NCBI GenBank assembly: GCA_036873755.1
Contig: JAVTVY010025329.1
Coordinates: 1 to 64,000, forward strand
From: Hanleya hanleyi
Lineage: Eukaryota > Mollusca > Polyplacophora > Lepidopleurida > Hanleyidae
Direction: 5' to 3'
Length of the DNA: 64,000 nt
Below the pieces are notes generated by a model. It ran no database searches. It saw nothing but the letters and a program-made list of their open reading frames with translations, and had not been told where the DNA came from. Below, piece after piece: positions 35,691 through 46,373 of the stretch. Numbering within the stretch: the first letter of the stretch is position 1; each line of letters starts with the position of its first letter. Made by a program: the position numbers and the translations under genes.

Positions 35691-35999
35691 CTTCCGCTCC
35701 TTTTACTTGAGACTATATTTTTGCTTATCTTAGATCGAGGGTTTTATTGCTGATTTTCAATAATTGCTCCACGCATATACCGTTAAAGCCAATGTTATAT
35801 ATGACGAGAATCCTCCATAATACGTGTACTTTCCTTTAATCCTTTGAAAAAACAAGATGTTTTGGACTAGAATTGCTCAGCATGTATCTATTGGTGACAC
35901 AGTTTTACCTCTCTAGCAGTGTCTAGCACATAGGAATTCCGGGTTTTACTGACCCCAAAAAAATTAAAGGAAAGATGTTCAGTATATTAGAATCGCATC
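35691..35999. other. No gene seen
   Basis: AT-rich sequence. Nothing recognised. Confidence 0.4.
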
Positions 36000-36640
36000 G
36001 TTGCCTTATACACAAATGGGCTGTATGTAACACTGGTTTTTCCCAGGTCTGGTATGGCTAAGTAAAATGGATCGCAAGACAAGTCAGTAAGATTATATAT
36101 TTTTCGATGCCATACTAGTAATAGGATTCGGGGGAAGTAATTCCCAGAAATCTGATATTGTACACACTCAAACTTATTGCAGGGATTCTGCCGTTTCGTC
36201 CCCGAGGCCCGCCCCCTGTACAGACATTTTGGTCTTTGATATATTGGCATTTGTGGAAAGTTGATGCTTGATCGACATCGGGCCTTACAGACTAGTCTTT
36301 TGTTTTAAGTGACGTCATTTTCATCTGACGACGATACAGCTCACCATATGTGCTCACCAATTACCAATATACGAGTTGTCAGAGCATTTCCATCACAGCT
36401 CTCTAGATTTGTATCTAATACCGCTTATGCTGGTGCTAGGGGCCGTGTGGTCATGTCATCGAAGTTGCCACATGAACAGGTACAATAAAAGCGTACCTGA
36501 GATACAACACATATCACGAATCGTTAGATTCTTGGTACTAGTATGTGCTTTAGAATAGGTTAATCAGAAGACTAATACTGTGAAGCCATGTGACTCTGTC
36601 AGTATGTCGGCACCTCTTCTCACTTCCCTTATATGTGTTA
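36000..36640 (+). mobile_element. Family B, sense copy with intact hairpin
   Basis: Plus-strand reading gives RFVPEARPLY (36190 area), then UTR blocks 'gtgctaggggccgtgtgg' and 'catgaacaggtacaataaaa'. It ends at 'cttcccttatatgtgt' near 36632. The stem CAGGTAC (36477-36483) pairs perfectly with GTACCTG (36493-36499). Stops interrupt the coding part. Confidence 0.75.
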
Positions 36641-36756
36641 TAATTCCTCCTGAAAGTTCAGGCCCTGAATCTACAGTTTAATTTCAGAACATGAAATGCT
36701 TTTTAAGAGAGAAAGAATAAATGTGTCGACGGCGGGAACGGGATTCGAACACACCA

Positions 36757-36884
36757 TCCAAGCAAAACGCGCCGATACTGTACAGACGGGGCTATGGCTC
36801 CCAGGTATTACACCAAGGGATTGTCCGTGTTATTCAATCTTCTCTCCTGGTGTTGCAATTTGCTCAACTAGCTTGATAATGAAG
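36757..36884. repeat. About 127 bp repeat, copy 1
   Basis: The segment from 'atccaagcaaaacgcgccg' to 'gcttgataatgaag' recurs at 37521-37648 with no difference that I could see. Directly before it, 'cgggattcgaacaca' is the complement of a tRNA-type B box (GTTCGAATC), which copy 2 lacks. Confidence 0.9.
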
Positions 36885-37379
36885 CATCACCTGTTACTAT
36901 TATTTTTAGACAATTGATGTCATTGCGAATCAGCTAGTGTTGATACCGAATCAGTTTATATCACAAGTCAGTGGAAGTGACATGGTGTCATTACGGATTG
37001 ATCGATTGATCGACTCGCGATGCAAATTGACACGAGATTGGTAAGAACAACATGAGATGGATGAATGAGCATCAGTATAGGAGATTTACTAGATATCGTG
37101 TTGAAACATTTGCTTGGGGAGATATTCCAAATAATAAAAACGCAGGAATCAGCTGCGACTTTAAGGCCATGGTATGTGGCCCTTCGGTAATGACAGTGCA
37201 CAGTTTGCACCTGCCGAATGCAAATGGAAATTGTCAGTCTGTCTTTCTCACGAAACTATATCCTCTGGCCTTCCACTGTATCACGTGACAGTTTAATTTT
37301 CCAATTGACGATGATTGTATGTATGCAATGGTATAGTCCTCGTTGGTCTAGAAAATGTGCGTTGATTAATCCTATCTTG

Positions 37380-37500
37380 CCGGGATTTTTGAGACCTAGG
37401 ATAAGCTACAAAGTCACAGAGTGTCAGTATTCAAGTTATAGTCGTCTTGTAGATAGGATAGAAAGTTTCGTATTGGAGGTGTGTTTGGGGGGTAATGGTT
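37380..37500 (+). repeat. Dispersed repeat family C, terminal fragment
   Basis: 'agctacaaagtcacagagtg' followed by 'agataggatagaaagtttcg' matches the end of the copy at 27950-29090. Confidence 0.6.
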
Positions 37501-37520
37501 TTCTCCAGGTCTGGTATGGC

Positions 37521-37648
37521 CATCCAAGCAAAACGCGCCGATACTGTACAGACGGGGCTATGGCTCCCAGGTATTACACCAAGGGATTGTCCGTGTTATT
37601 CAATCTTCTCTCCTGGTGTTGCAATTTGCTCAACTAGCTTGATAATGA
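37521..37648. repeat. About 127 bp repeat, copy 2
   Basis: Direct repeat of 36757-36884, 764 bp away, in the same orientation. The near-perfect match implies a recent event. Confidence 0.9.
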
Positions 37649-37989
37649 AGAGATGTTTATATAATATGACGTGTTGCCCGTCACCGAGTCATCCTGAATA
37701 TGAATAATTTTTTGGAGAGAAAGAATGAATTGGTCTAATTTCAAGAAGATCAGCAAGAAATTTGGGACATACTCCCTGAAGTAAGTTGCAAAGTTCCTGA
37801 AATTCAGAAAAAGTGATGATCTTCATCAGTTAATACAGGAAAATTATGTCCTGAATCCCTGAATCAGTTTGAGAGCGTACCCCCGTAACAGATGTTACAC
37901 AACGATCCCACCCCGCTTTCGGTAGTATCTGCGTTTAACAGGGGCATTACTAAAGACTCGGGGCTATAAAAAATAGCGAACATAAATAT
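37649..37989. other. No gene seen
   Basis: Nothing recognised in this AT-rich stretch. Confidence 0.4.
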
Positions 37990-37997
37990 GTTTTAAC

Positions 37998-38400
37998 ATA
38001 TCAGCATGACCTGGCTCGTGATTGGTTGATAAGTGGAGACCGGCCTGCCAGTTTGGAAAACAGTTGGTAAATTCTTAACTGCTGTTTGAAAATATCACAT
38101 AATGTCACATAACGCGAGTGTCTTTTTTTAAAGTACTGTTGATATTTCTTTTGGTATTTTTGTGGATAGCGTTTTGTGCAGACTAATTTAAACATTCCCA
38201 AGAGAGATTCTGTTTCTCTAATATTTGATGGTAAACGACATGGTTCCGTACCATGCAGGCGAAAACATATAGTCAGGGTTTTAGTATGGTATAGATTACT
38301 GCTGGCACGAACTCAGCTAAGGTGCTTCTCGTAGTTGTACTATGGGTATATAACCCGTCTGGAGATAAGGGGATATTTAGTTCATGATAACCTGAAAAAA
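37998..38400 (+). repeat. Dispersed repeat family D, copy 1
   Basis: Shares with 39741-40040, in the same orientation, 'cagcatgacctggctcgtga', 'tctgttgatatttct'-type blocks, 'gctggcacgaactcagc' and 'gagataaggggatatttagttc'. It has about 90 bp extra in the middle compared with the second copy. Confidence 0.75.
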
Positions 38401-38959
38401 TATTTGCACATATTATCGTGCTTTGAAGATTTTCCCCAGTTATCAACATTTCACATCATGTTCCGGGAATATCAATCGACGCAAAATCAACCAACCGGTG
38501 TTGTATATAAATCGGGGGACTCAGACTCTTTCTAGAAGGTCACACCGAGAGGGTGCGTTTCAAACATCAGTTATAAAACACGTCTCGGTACTTGATCCGA
38601 GAGATAGCTGTCCGAATTTCTGAAGGATTTGCATATGCCAGCTATTTTTCGGTTCTTACGCGCAGGACAGCTGATGAGAGATGGCGCTGCACATGTTAGT
38701 TATAACATGTATCAAATATCTCGAAACATTTTCCTACACATCAGAAGTGGTATTTCGCCTTTTGCCATAGAAACCGGGAATTGACCAATCTTGGAGAATG
38801 TACAGATCAATCCAAATTTGGCAGTTCATTTGCGAACAATTATCTCATTTAATATCTCACTAAACAATTCATCATGAATTGCATGATCTATGAACTTTTA
38901 CTTCTTTTCTGCTATTTCTCAACAATAATTCTTTTCGATGACAAATTAATGTCTCTTTC
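38401..38959. other. No gene seen
   Basis: Two overlapping plus-strand frames of 66 codons (38335-38623 area) with no recognisable product. Confidence 0.4.
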
Positions 38960-39480
38960 CCTGTCCGTATCTAGATTAACCCTACCAGACCTGGGATTGA
39001 GAGCTGACACTCCGTGACTTGGTAGCTTATTATACTGGGGTCATTTTGAGCCCATTGCATAACCCCCTGAGCACTGGATCATGGGTAAATTCAAGATGTC
39101 GGCCACCTGGGGACCAGAAAAATGATGTTGTCGTCGTTCTTCTTCAAAATATCTACTTTTCCGCGAGGAAATGTGTGCAAAAATTATTTTAATTCACATC
39201 AGATTAATCTTTGCTAATTTATCATGCAGTTTTTGCGGAGAAATCTGTCCGAAATATTGGGAAAATGCCATTTTGAAAATAACGTCACTGTGACGTCGTC
39301 AAAGCTGCCATCTTGGATTTTTAAAAATTTTCTGGCAGAACTTGGTCCAAGGGTATAGTGTGGTAAGTTTCAGGCCCCTAGCTCAATGGGGGAAAAATAT
39401 TGGAGGAGGAGGAGCAAATGGGGTCCCAGGCCTGGACAGGTCCCAAAAAGCCAAAGTCAGAAGGGTTAAACACCAGTCAC
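38960..39480 (-). repeat. Dispersed repeat family C, copy 3
   Basis: On the minus strand it reads through 'cacactatacccttggacc', 'agctttgacgacgtcacag', 'gcatgataaattagcaaag', 'aacatcatttttctgg' and 'tgaccccagtataataa' to 'ccaggtctggtagggttaa'. The first half of the window's copy 1 shows the same order. Confidence 0.7.
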
Positions 39481-39740
39481 GCTGTGCGACAATATGGGAC
39501 ATTGCTACGTAGCGGAAAGCAGTGCGATTGTTTAAGAAATTGATTTTGATACGTTTATTTATATTCAGGCCCATGCTAATTTCAGTCGTTTTATTGATGG
39601 GGACCATAGAAAGGATTCCCCGTGTCATTTTTACTCTCGTGAGCTGGGCAGTCTCGCCAATAGTACCGTATATCATTTCTGTTATTAGCTGTTCGTGTAG
39701 GTATAAAGGCACTAATACATCGTAGGTGGCTTTATGCGAA

Positions 39741-40045
39741 GAGGTATTAGCATATAAGCATGACCTGACTGGTGATTGGTTATTAAGTGAAGACCATCCT
39801 GCTACTTAGAAAACATATAAAACATTCGTAACTGATATTTGAAAATGTCACGTAACTCGAAGCTCTATCGTCAACGTTCTGTTGATATTTCTCTCGGTCA
39901 TTTTGGGATAGAATTCTGTGCGAACAAATAGTCGTAATGATGGTATGGATATAATGCTGGTACGAATCCAGCAAAGTTGCTGCTCGTGGTTGTGATTACC
40001 TGTCTGAAGATAGGGAAATACTTAGTTCATGTAAACCTATATATG
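39741..40045 (+). repeat. Dispersed repeat family D, copy 2
   Basis: Counterpart of 37998-38400, at roughly 70-75% identity by eye. Confidence 0.75.
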
Positions 40046-40724
40046 GTCATCTAGCCAATTTATGCGATTCGTTAACTTCACACTCACCTTTACGTGTATG
40101 GTTAGATTTGCCTTCATGCACTTCGTGTTAATATGGGTTACCTTTATTTAGCCTACCTTAATTGGGATCCGCAGACCCGGTCTCGAGATATTATAACATG
40201 ATATTTATAGACGAAATATGAAAAAGAAGATGAATCATGCTGAGCAAAGACAAAATCAGGAAATTCAAAGCTCTCTCAGCTCGGTCGGTATATAGTTATC
40301 GCTCTGTGACCAGATAGTTCATCCTTATACGGCGTAATATCGATCCTTGTCAGTCATCTTGATTACCATGACCGTAAGATCCATTATTACATTAGACACA
40401 CGCTGATATGACAAACCAACATGGCTCATTTAATGTAGTCACCCATCAAGCTACAGCTAATTATTGATCATTTGTATAGGCCATGGACAGTTCTCTCAGG
40501 TGTGAACGACCTCAATTCGAGCCCACACGTGTATGGTTTGCGCAGACAATTTCACTCATTGTGGGCAGATTTTCCATGAAGCTGTTTAACTTAGTCGCAG
40601 AGAATTAATTTCCCCAATTACTCCCTATGCCCCAAGTGCCACCAAGTCCAGAATTTGGAAATGTTCGAAAACGACAATATTTAGGAAGTCATGGCTAGGA
40701 CAACGATGGCATGTGTTAGATGTC
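40046..40724. other. No gene seen
   Basis: AT-rich sequence without recognisable content. Confidence 0.4.
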
Positions 40725-41445
40725 AACTGTGGTAAGCGTGATTCTATGATAAGTATCACACACTGATAGCAATGTACGATCGTATTGTGCAAGATCTTTG
40801 GCGCTACACAGCCAGAAAAAGGGTGATGACCCATTACCTTTTTATGGTGATGATACCTGTTCATCACCCTTTAAAGGTGATGAAAAAGGGTGATGGCCAA
40901 TTTCGTCACCCATTTAAGGCGATGGTCCAGGTCATCACCCTTTTAGGGTGATAGCCATTACCCTTTTAGGGCGATGACATGAACATTTGCACTTATTGCT
41001 GATCACCTTTTTTGGGTGATAGCCATCACCCTTTTAAGGTGATGCTGGAAAAGGGTAATGGCTCTAACTCAACACCTTTTTTGGTGTGATGCTGTCATCA
41101 CCATTTTAGGGTGATAAGTATCACCATTTTTCTGGCTGTGTACGCCGCGTTACTCATGCCTGTTTTCATTTAATCCGTAGTTAGGGACCGTATGAACAAC
41201 ATGCTATGGTTTATATTCTTCATAATGTTCATATGGAGAGTCACGATCAAAGCGCGACTGAGATACAATATTTCGAGAAAGCGACATGGAGGTCAATCTG
41301 GATATGGCAATAGGGGTTTGACGATAGGAACATCATGATGTCTCACCGTCATCATTGGAAACTGTTGATCGTGTCTTGTCGTCTTCATCGCTTGTGTTTA
41401 TATGTATATTTTCTTTATTCTGCATGGAGATTGGCACTAATGTTG
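40725..41445 (+). mobile_element. Penelope-like element copy split by a MITE
   Basis: The left part (40725-40804) matches the PLE RT tail up to 'gtgcaagatctttggcg'. The right part resumes after the MITE with 'gcgttact' and continues into the 3' UTR ('gttagggaccgtatgaaca', 'acgatcaaagcgcgactgag', 'catcatgatgtctcaccgtc'). In intact copies 'gatctatggcgttacg' is continuous, so the insertion site is evident. Confidence 0.85.
40805..41142. mobile_element. Short MITE made of self-complementary GGTGAT repeats
   Basis: The 16 bp termini tacacagccagaaaaa (40805-40820) and its exact complement (41127-41142) enclose about 306 bp. The interior is made of repeated words such as 'aagggtgatg', 'atcacccttttagggtgat' and 'gccatcacccttttaagg', many of them palindromic. 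A short duplication of the site ('gcg') is possible at the flanks. No coding capacity. It is nested in a PLE, so it inserted later. Confidence 0.88.
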
Positions 41446-42969
41446 TCTCATAGAAAAGGGAACAGTGCCTTCTATAAGGCTACATAGACTTGAATTCCTC
41501 ACATACATGTACGTGCGTATTCGACTCGGCCATTTCGCAAATTTAGAATATGATATCGAGTAAACATAAGCCGCGGTTCGCTGCTGCATATATGATGATC
41601 TGTCAATGAACGGCACATTTCTGATAATAGCAAAAATCAATATACATAATACGCCATTTACGATGCGACACATGAGCAACAATGAGTTGTATAGATCAAG
41701 TGACCCCTCTGTACGAATTTACGGTACATTTGGAAGCATATGCGCAGACTAAATCAACACTACTCTATACAGATTCCTAATTCATGCATAATTCAAGGAA
41801 AATATGCAGTATGATGTCGGTGAATAGTGTGATCGGATAATGTTTGAAATAACAATATTTTTCATGTTCCAGGTATGCGTATACAGTGCATAGCTATATA
41901 TTGGCATCTTGGATGCAGGCCACTTGAATAAAATACACATACAAATGTTTATACAAGATCACCTACAGGAAATTATGTGTTCAGTTGAGATATCGCCTCC
42001 ATGTTATAGATTGGATAGGTTGAATGCCTCTTGTCTAACAAAATTATTTCCTACTTCGACAGGGGATTTCTTATTGACTTGCTCGATCAGAGTAGGTGTA
42101 AATGACCCTTGGATATACCAGTCAGCAGGAATTAATACCTGGTTGTTTCCTCCTTGGTAGCCTTATATTTCCCAGCCTGCTGTTCTTAAAGTATCATTAA
42201 GTATCCCTAGGTGATAGGTTTGGCAAGAAATCAGATTTGTTGAGAAGCTACATCCATTAGTTAAACTTTCCGGTATGTCCGGTCATGACATGCAGTACGT
42301 GACGAAGACGAATATCACAAGACAAAACGCGTTGAATCTTTCGTTCAAGACCATCGCCGTCATCCAGGATGTACCACGTACTATATGCTCTGTTTGAACA
42401 CTTATCTTAATCTATACTTATATAAATCTTCGCATTTACTTGAATATAAATTGGTTAAAGGCGATAACTGATTGACTTTACGGAATTACCTTGCGTAATA
42501 TTGATGCGACATTTGAATGTTAACACTTTCTTCTTAACAACGTTATCGCAACCATGCGCATGCAGATTTCCAGTGTGGTTCATTTCTTATTTAAATATCT
42601 AAAACTTTATGGAAGTAGATGCGCTGTATACGTTCATTTTATGCGCTTCTCTCCAGAAATGGGAGCATATATGATCAAATTCTTGCTAGCATCTCATCAA
42701 ATATGTATTGTGTCACACGGTTTGCAAACATATCCATACGTACGCGGTAGTCACCTTTTGAAATCCATATCGGTAAAACTGAACTGCCCAAATCTTTCAA
42801 AATTTCGAGTATAAATTTTATTGATTTGAAATATATAAATATGACGCCTGAGACAATAAATGTTTCATGATCCACCCCCTCTGTATTGTATCTATTAATT
42901 AATATTATTCATTTGTATATGAACAAAAATTGGTCAACGGATCTCGGATTAAGTAGTTATGCGGGGAAC
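41446..42969. other. No gene seen
   Basis: Frames of 60-86 codons on both strands (41437-41682, 41909-42160, 42554-42875) have no recognised domain or shared repeat. Confidence 0.4.
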
Positions 42970-43284
42970 TATTACAAGCGTCTAGTCCGTCATTCATAAT
43001 CCAGCCGTCGTCCATTAGAGAATATCCGCGTCCATAATCCAAAGACCTATTCCATTTCCATATAACAGTATTAGCACCAAATTCAAAAAGACAAAAGTAT
43101 ACATAAACATAGGCTTGTTTCCTGCAAGAGAGAAGCGGTCAACAATTTTCAATGATGCCGGCAAGACATCATGATGTTCCAAAATATCAAATCCGTATCG
43201 CTGATCAGTATTCTTAATCCATAATATTCGTTATAGAGTCGTCATCTAAAAATGATGTACCTCAGTCACGCTTTGATTGTGACT
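42970..43284 (-). mobile_element. Penelope-like 3' UTR, inverted copy
   Basis: On the minus strand this is the complete 3' UTR from the hairpin (CAGTCAC and GTGAC near 43264-43284) to the terminus 'gacggactagacgcttgtaa' (42972 area). It stops abruptly in the right arm of the hairpin, where the following copy begins in the opposite orientation. Confidence 0.85.
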
Positions 43285-43405
43285 AGCCTATGTTTATGTA
43301 CACTAGGATTGTTTGTTTTTTATGCTGTTATACGAATTTTTGAACGACGGCGCAATATTAAATGACGAATTAGACGTTTGTACAAGGTGATAACTTCCAT
43401 CGCCT
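43285..43405 (+). mobile_element. Penelope-like 3' terminus, head-to-head with the previous copy
   Basis: 'tagcctatgtttatgtacac' followed by 'ctgttatacgaa' and 'gacgaattagacgtttgta' is the terminal part of the 3' UTR on the plus strand. The two tails therefore point outward from 43284/43285. Confidence 0.8.
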
Positions 43406-43609
43406 GTAGTTCTGGCACAGGTTATGTGGTGACCAAACCGTCTTGCAGAATAACTAGATGGCAAAGGTCACATACCGTATATACATATATCTACTTGGAA
43501 TTTCTCAACTCTCTATACTACTTTTCCTCATCATTATCTCTTGGAACACCATAGTTCATTAATAATATCCAGGTTCAATAAAGACTGGTCACCGGTATGT
43601 TAATGTCAG
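43406..43609. other. No gene seen
   Basis: Short AT-rich spacer. Nothing recognised. Confidence 0.35.
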
Positions 43610-43808
43610 AAGTCATAAGGCTTTCTTTCAGTTCTTCTGCACGTAAAAAGGATATCATTCTTGAGATGTTTCCTTGCTTATAGAATTGATTGAATTTCTC
43701 ATTAACAACATCTGTGTGAAATTCGGCAATGCCATATTCCAACAACGTATATGCATCCCAATGAGCACAAATTGTGCACCACTTTGGCAGACCTATATCT
43801 GTTCTCTA
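43610..43808 (+). pseudogene. Penelope-like reverse transcriptase fragment (upstream of the active site)
   Basis: The frame 43674-43862 contains EFLINNICVKFGN and a form of IPM-x-TNCAP, matching the RT block just upstream of the YIDD box in the 56817 copy. It stops at 'ctgttctctact' (about 43806), where a family B copy is joined. The rest of the RT is absent. Confidence 0.75.
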
Positions 43809-44080
43809 CTGATTACAACACATATAAGGGAAATGAGAAGAGATGCCGACATACTGACATAGTCACATGACTTCACAGTATGGTCTTTCGGTTAACCTGT
43901 TCCAAACCACATACCAAGAATCTAACGATTCGTGATATGTGTTGTATCTCAGGTACGCTTTTATTGTACCTGTTCATGTGGCAACTTGGATGATATGACC
44001 ACACGGCCCCTAGCACCGGCATACGCGGTATTAGATACAAATCTAGAGAGCTATGATGGAAATGCTCTGACAACTCGTAT
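43809..44080 (-). mobile_element. Family B copy with intact hairpin
   Basis: As read on plus: 'acaacacatataagggaaat', 'agaatctaacgattcgtgat', 'acggcccctagcaccggca' and 'gatggaaatgctctgacaa'. The stem CAGGTAC (43950-43956) pairs with GTACCTG (43966-43972). Confidence 0.78.
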
Positions 44081-44452
44081 ATTGATAATTGATAACCCAG
44101 ACCAGATGGAACATCATATCTGGACCTATACCTTTACCAAAATGACCAGGGATTTCTCTCATGTCGACTCTACGACTCCTGTCGACTCTACCTATTTCTG
44201 AATAGCAATATTCCGGAAGGATCTGCAAACGGCGTATACATACCTCACCTGCTAGCATTTGCTATCATGTACAGTGTGTGACAATTTTAATCAACGCCAC
44301 AAAATATTATTATACAGAAACTTGTCAAATAAGGCTATATCACAAACGCATCCATTCTAAGTTTCTCAAATTCCGTGATACATAGCGTACACTGACGAAA
44401 AAATACGATCGTAGCGTGCAAGATCTCTGGCGTTACGTGTTTAATTCCGCTT

Positions 44453-45277
44453 TGAACATGCCTCCAGTCCGTCTCAATGTTATAGCATTGTACCAAAAGT
44501 GGTGTTAAATTCCCGATAAACACCGGGGAGCACCTGCAGTGCTGCGACGTTGTCGGCTGACGGGGATAACTATAGTGAGCGCGCGCGAAATGTATACTTT
44601 CCCGCAGTTTGCAACAATGTTCGCATTGACCATCTGGGATGTGACGCGTGGAGTGTGACGCCCCATTCAAAAATTGTTTTGCCGTATACAAGGGGGGCAT
44701 GGGGGAGGGGGGGTCTATTACCCTCCCCCCAAATATTTGCAAGACAAAAAAAATAGACATGGGTTTGTGAAATACATATTCCCCACTGCGTGTTTATCAG
44801 AGGGGACAGAGGTCAAGCAGAGGAAACGAGGCATGTATTTATGCATATAAATTCCCTTCAAAACACGTATTCCCTCCAAAAACACAACCTGGATGTGTCG
44901 CGGAGCTAATTAGTTTGCGCGAGGTATTTTTTGTGTTGACCAAGTTTGAGGTTTAATAACCCTGGAAAGAAAATACCCATACACAAAACAGGAAAAGGTA
45001 AAAAAAAAAAACTGGTTACAACGTGTGCGTTTTAATGTTGAGTTTTAATGTTGAGTCTCCTGGAGTTTCAGGGGCCTAGGCGGCCCCTGTCCCTCGTCTT
45101 TGTGCTGTGATAGTATAGCACCCCCCACAACCAAATCTGAAAACTTGTCTACGGCCTTGAACTCGTCCAGCAGTTTTGACCCTCGGCCTGCGACCGCGGG
45201 TCTAAACTGCTGGACTCGTGCCAACTGGTGTTTATCTGGGAAATTTGAAACCTCTTCCTCGGTCTTTATTTCTTAGT
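44453..45277. mobile_element. Insertion in a PLE, with inverted near-ends and a strong hairpin
   Basis: The segment separates two halves of the PLE 3' UTR. Near its left edge 44501-44524 (ggtgtt...ataaacacc) is an imperfect inverted repeat of 45227-45252. A perfect 12 bp stem, gtccagcagttt (45165-45176) with its complement (45204-45215), is extended inward by 5 bp. G- and C-runs lie at 44694-44740. No protein is recognised, although the minus-strand frame 44335-44760 is 141 codons long. Class unknown. Confidence 0.6.
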
Positions 45278-45365
45278 TAACCCGAGACTAGGAACCGTTT
45301 GAATATCTTGTGTTTTACATCTCCATGATGTTCAAATGAACAATCACAATCAAAGTGTGACTATG

Positions 45366-45458
45366 ATACAGACTCTGGATACAGACTCTGGATACAGACT
45401 CTGGATACAGACTCTGGATACAGACTCTGGATACAGACTCTGGATACAGACTCTGGAA
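45366..45458 (+). repeat. 13 bp tandem repeat, 7 copies
   Basis: The unit 'atacagactctgg' is perfectly repeated. It replaces the PLE UTR block 'gatacatcattctctagat', so it arose by expansion of part of that UTR. Confidence 0.95.
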
Positions 45459-45610
45459 AACGACTTGGAAATTCATTTGGATAAATAATAATGGAGAGTG
45501 ATTATGATTTTAGTTAAAATGCAGACATCATTGAAAATCGCTTCTCTCTTGTAGGAAATCATCTTGTGTTTCTATTATTTTTTATTCATTCATAAAAATT
45601 TGGAATTGGT

Positions 45611-46079
45611 GCTTGATAAATGCATCAAATCCGCCATTCCTTGGGCAGACTTTGTGCATTAAGAGTGTCCAGAGGTCCTGTCATACGAAGCTGTCATGCT
45701 GTCATAGGTCTTTTGTTTATTGACAAGAATTTCTTTGAAGGACGACGACTAAATATTGAATATCGGATCTGACGCTTGTTACCAGAAAGAATGGTCAATG
45801 ATGGAGAAGATGAAACAGGCTGTCATGAGACAAGATTCATTGCTAGGTAGATTTTAAGTTGCTATATAGTAAGAGTCTAAGTCTTGTAACATCCTAAAAC
45901 GCTTCTGGGATTGATCACGTGCTTCTGTTGAGCATAATGTTTATGGGTATTCACGGCACGTAGAAAATAATCCCCTCATGGAAGCGACTTCTATTCTGGG
46001 ATTGTTTTCGAGAGAGATAATTATCGGGCTGTCAATAAATGTCCGTTCAGTGTCAACCAGCATTGATATGCAGGTTAAA
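45611..46079. other. No gene seen
   Basis: Nothing recognised. Confidence 0.4.
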
Positions 46080-46255
46080 CTGTTGACCGCTTCTCTCTTG
46101 CAGGAAACAAGCCTATGTTTATGTATACTTTTGTCTTTTTGAATTTGGTGCTAATACTGTTATATGGAAATGGAATAGGTCTTTGGATTATGGACGCGGA
46201 TATTCTCTAATGGACGACGGCTGGATTATGAATGACGGACTAGACGCTTGTAACT
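46080..46255 (+). mobile_element. Penelope-like 3' terminus, well preserved
   Basis: Runs from 'ctgttgaccgcttctctctt' to 'gacggactagacgcttgtaa', including 'ggtctttggattatggacgc'. This is the clearest example of the family's last 170 bp. It is 5'-truncated. Confidence 0.85.
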
Positions 46256-46373
46256 CACCTGTTCTGTTGTTTTCCCGACAAGTGTCACGATTGTCACTAT
46301 AAGTCAGCATTACCTGTAACTTATCCTCAGATGTATATTCTGTCCTATACAATCGTTAAATATGGCGTCCATT

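Larger units (their letters stand above)
44085..45610 (+). mobile_element. Penelope-like element, diverged copy with an 825 bp insertion
   Basis: RT sequence for YLDLYTFTKM and the SNIPEG-type segment lies at 44105-44260. The RT tail follows to 'gcaagatctctggcgttacg' and 'taattccgc' at 44452. The UTR resumes at 45278 with 'taacccgagactagg' and runs to about 45560. In uninterrupted copies 'taattccgcttaaccc' is continuous. The 13 bp expansion at 45366-45458 lies in this UTR. Confidence 0.8.

Noticed and set aside
36376..36558. Frame similar to the one at 43873-44073
   Set aside because: The similarity is due to both lying in family B UTR. It is not conserved in the other B copies and includes the hairpin, so it is not a gene.
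36720..36790. tRNA gene on the minus strand
   Set aside because: Only a T-arm/B-box-like segment is present. The T stem pairs poorly, and I could not form an acceptor stem, D arm and anticodon arm.
37998..40045. LTR retrotransposon bounded by the D repeats
   Set aside because: No primer-binding site, polypurine tract, gag or pol is visible between them, and the copies differ greatly in length.
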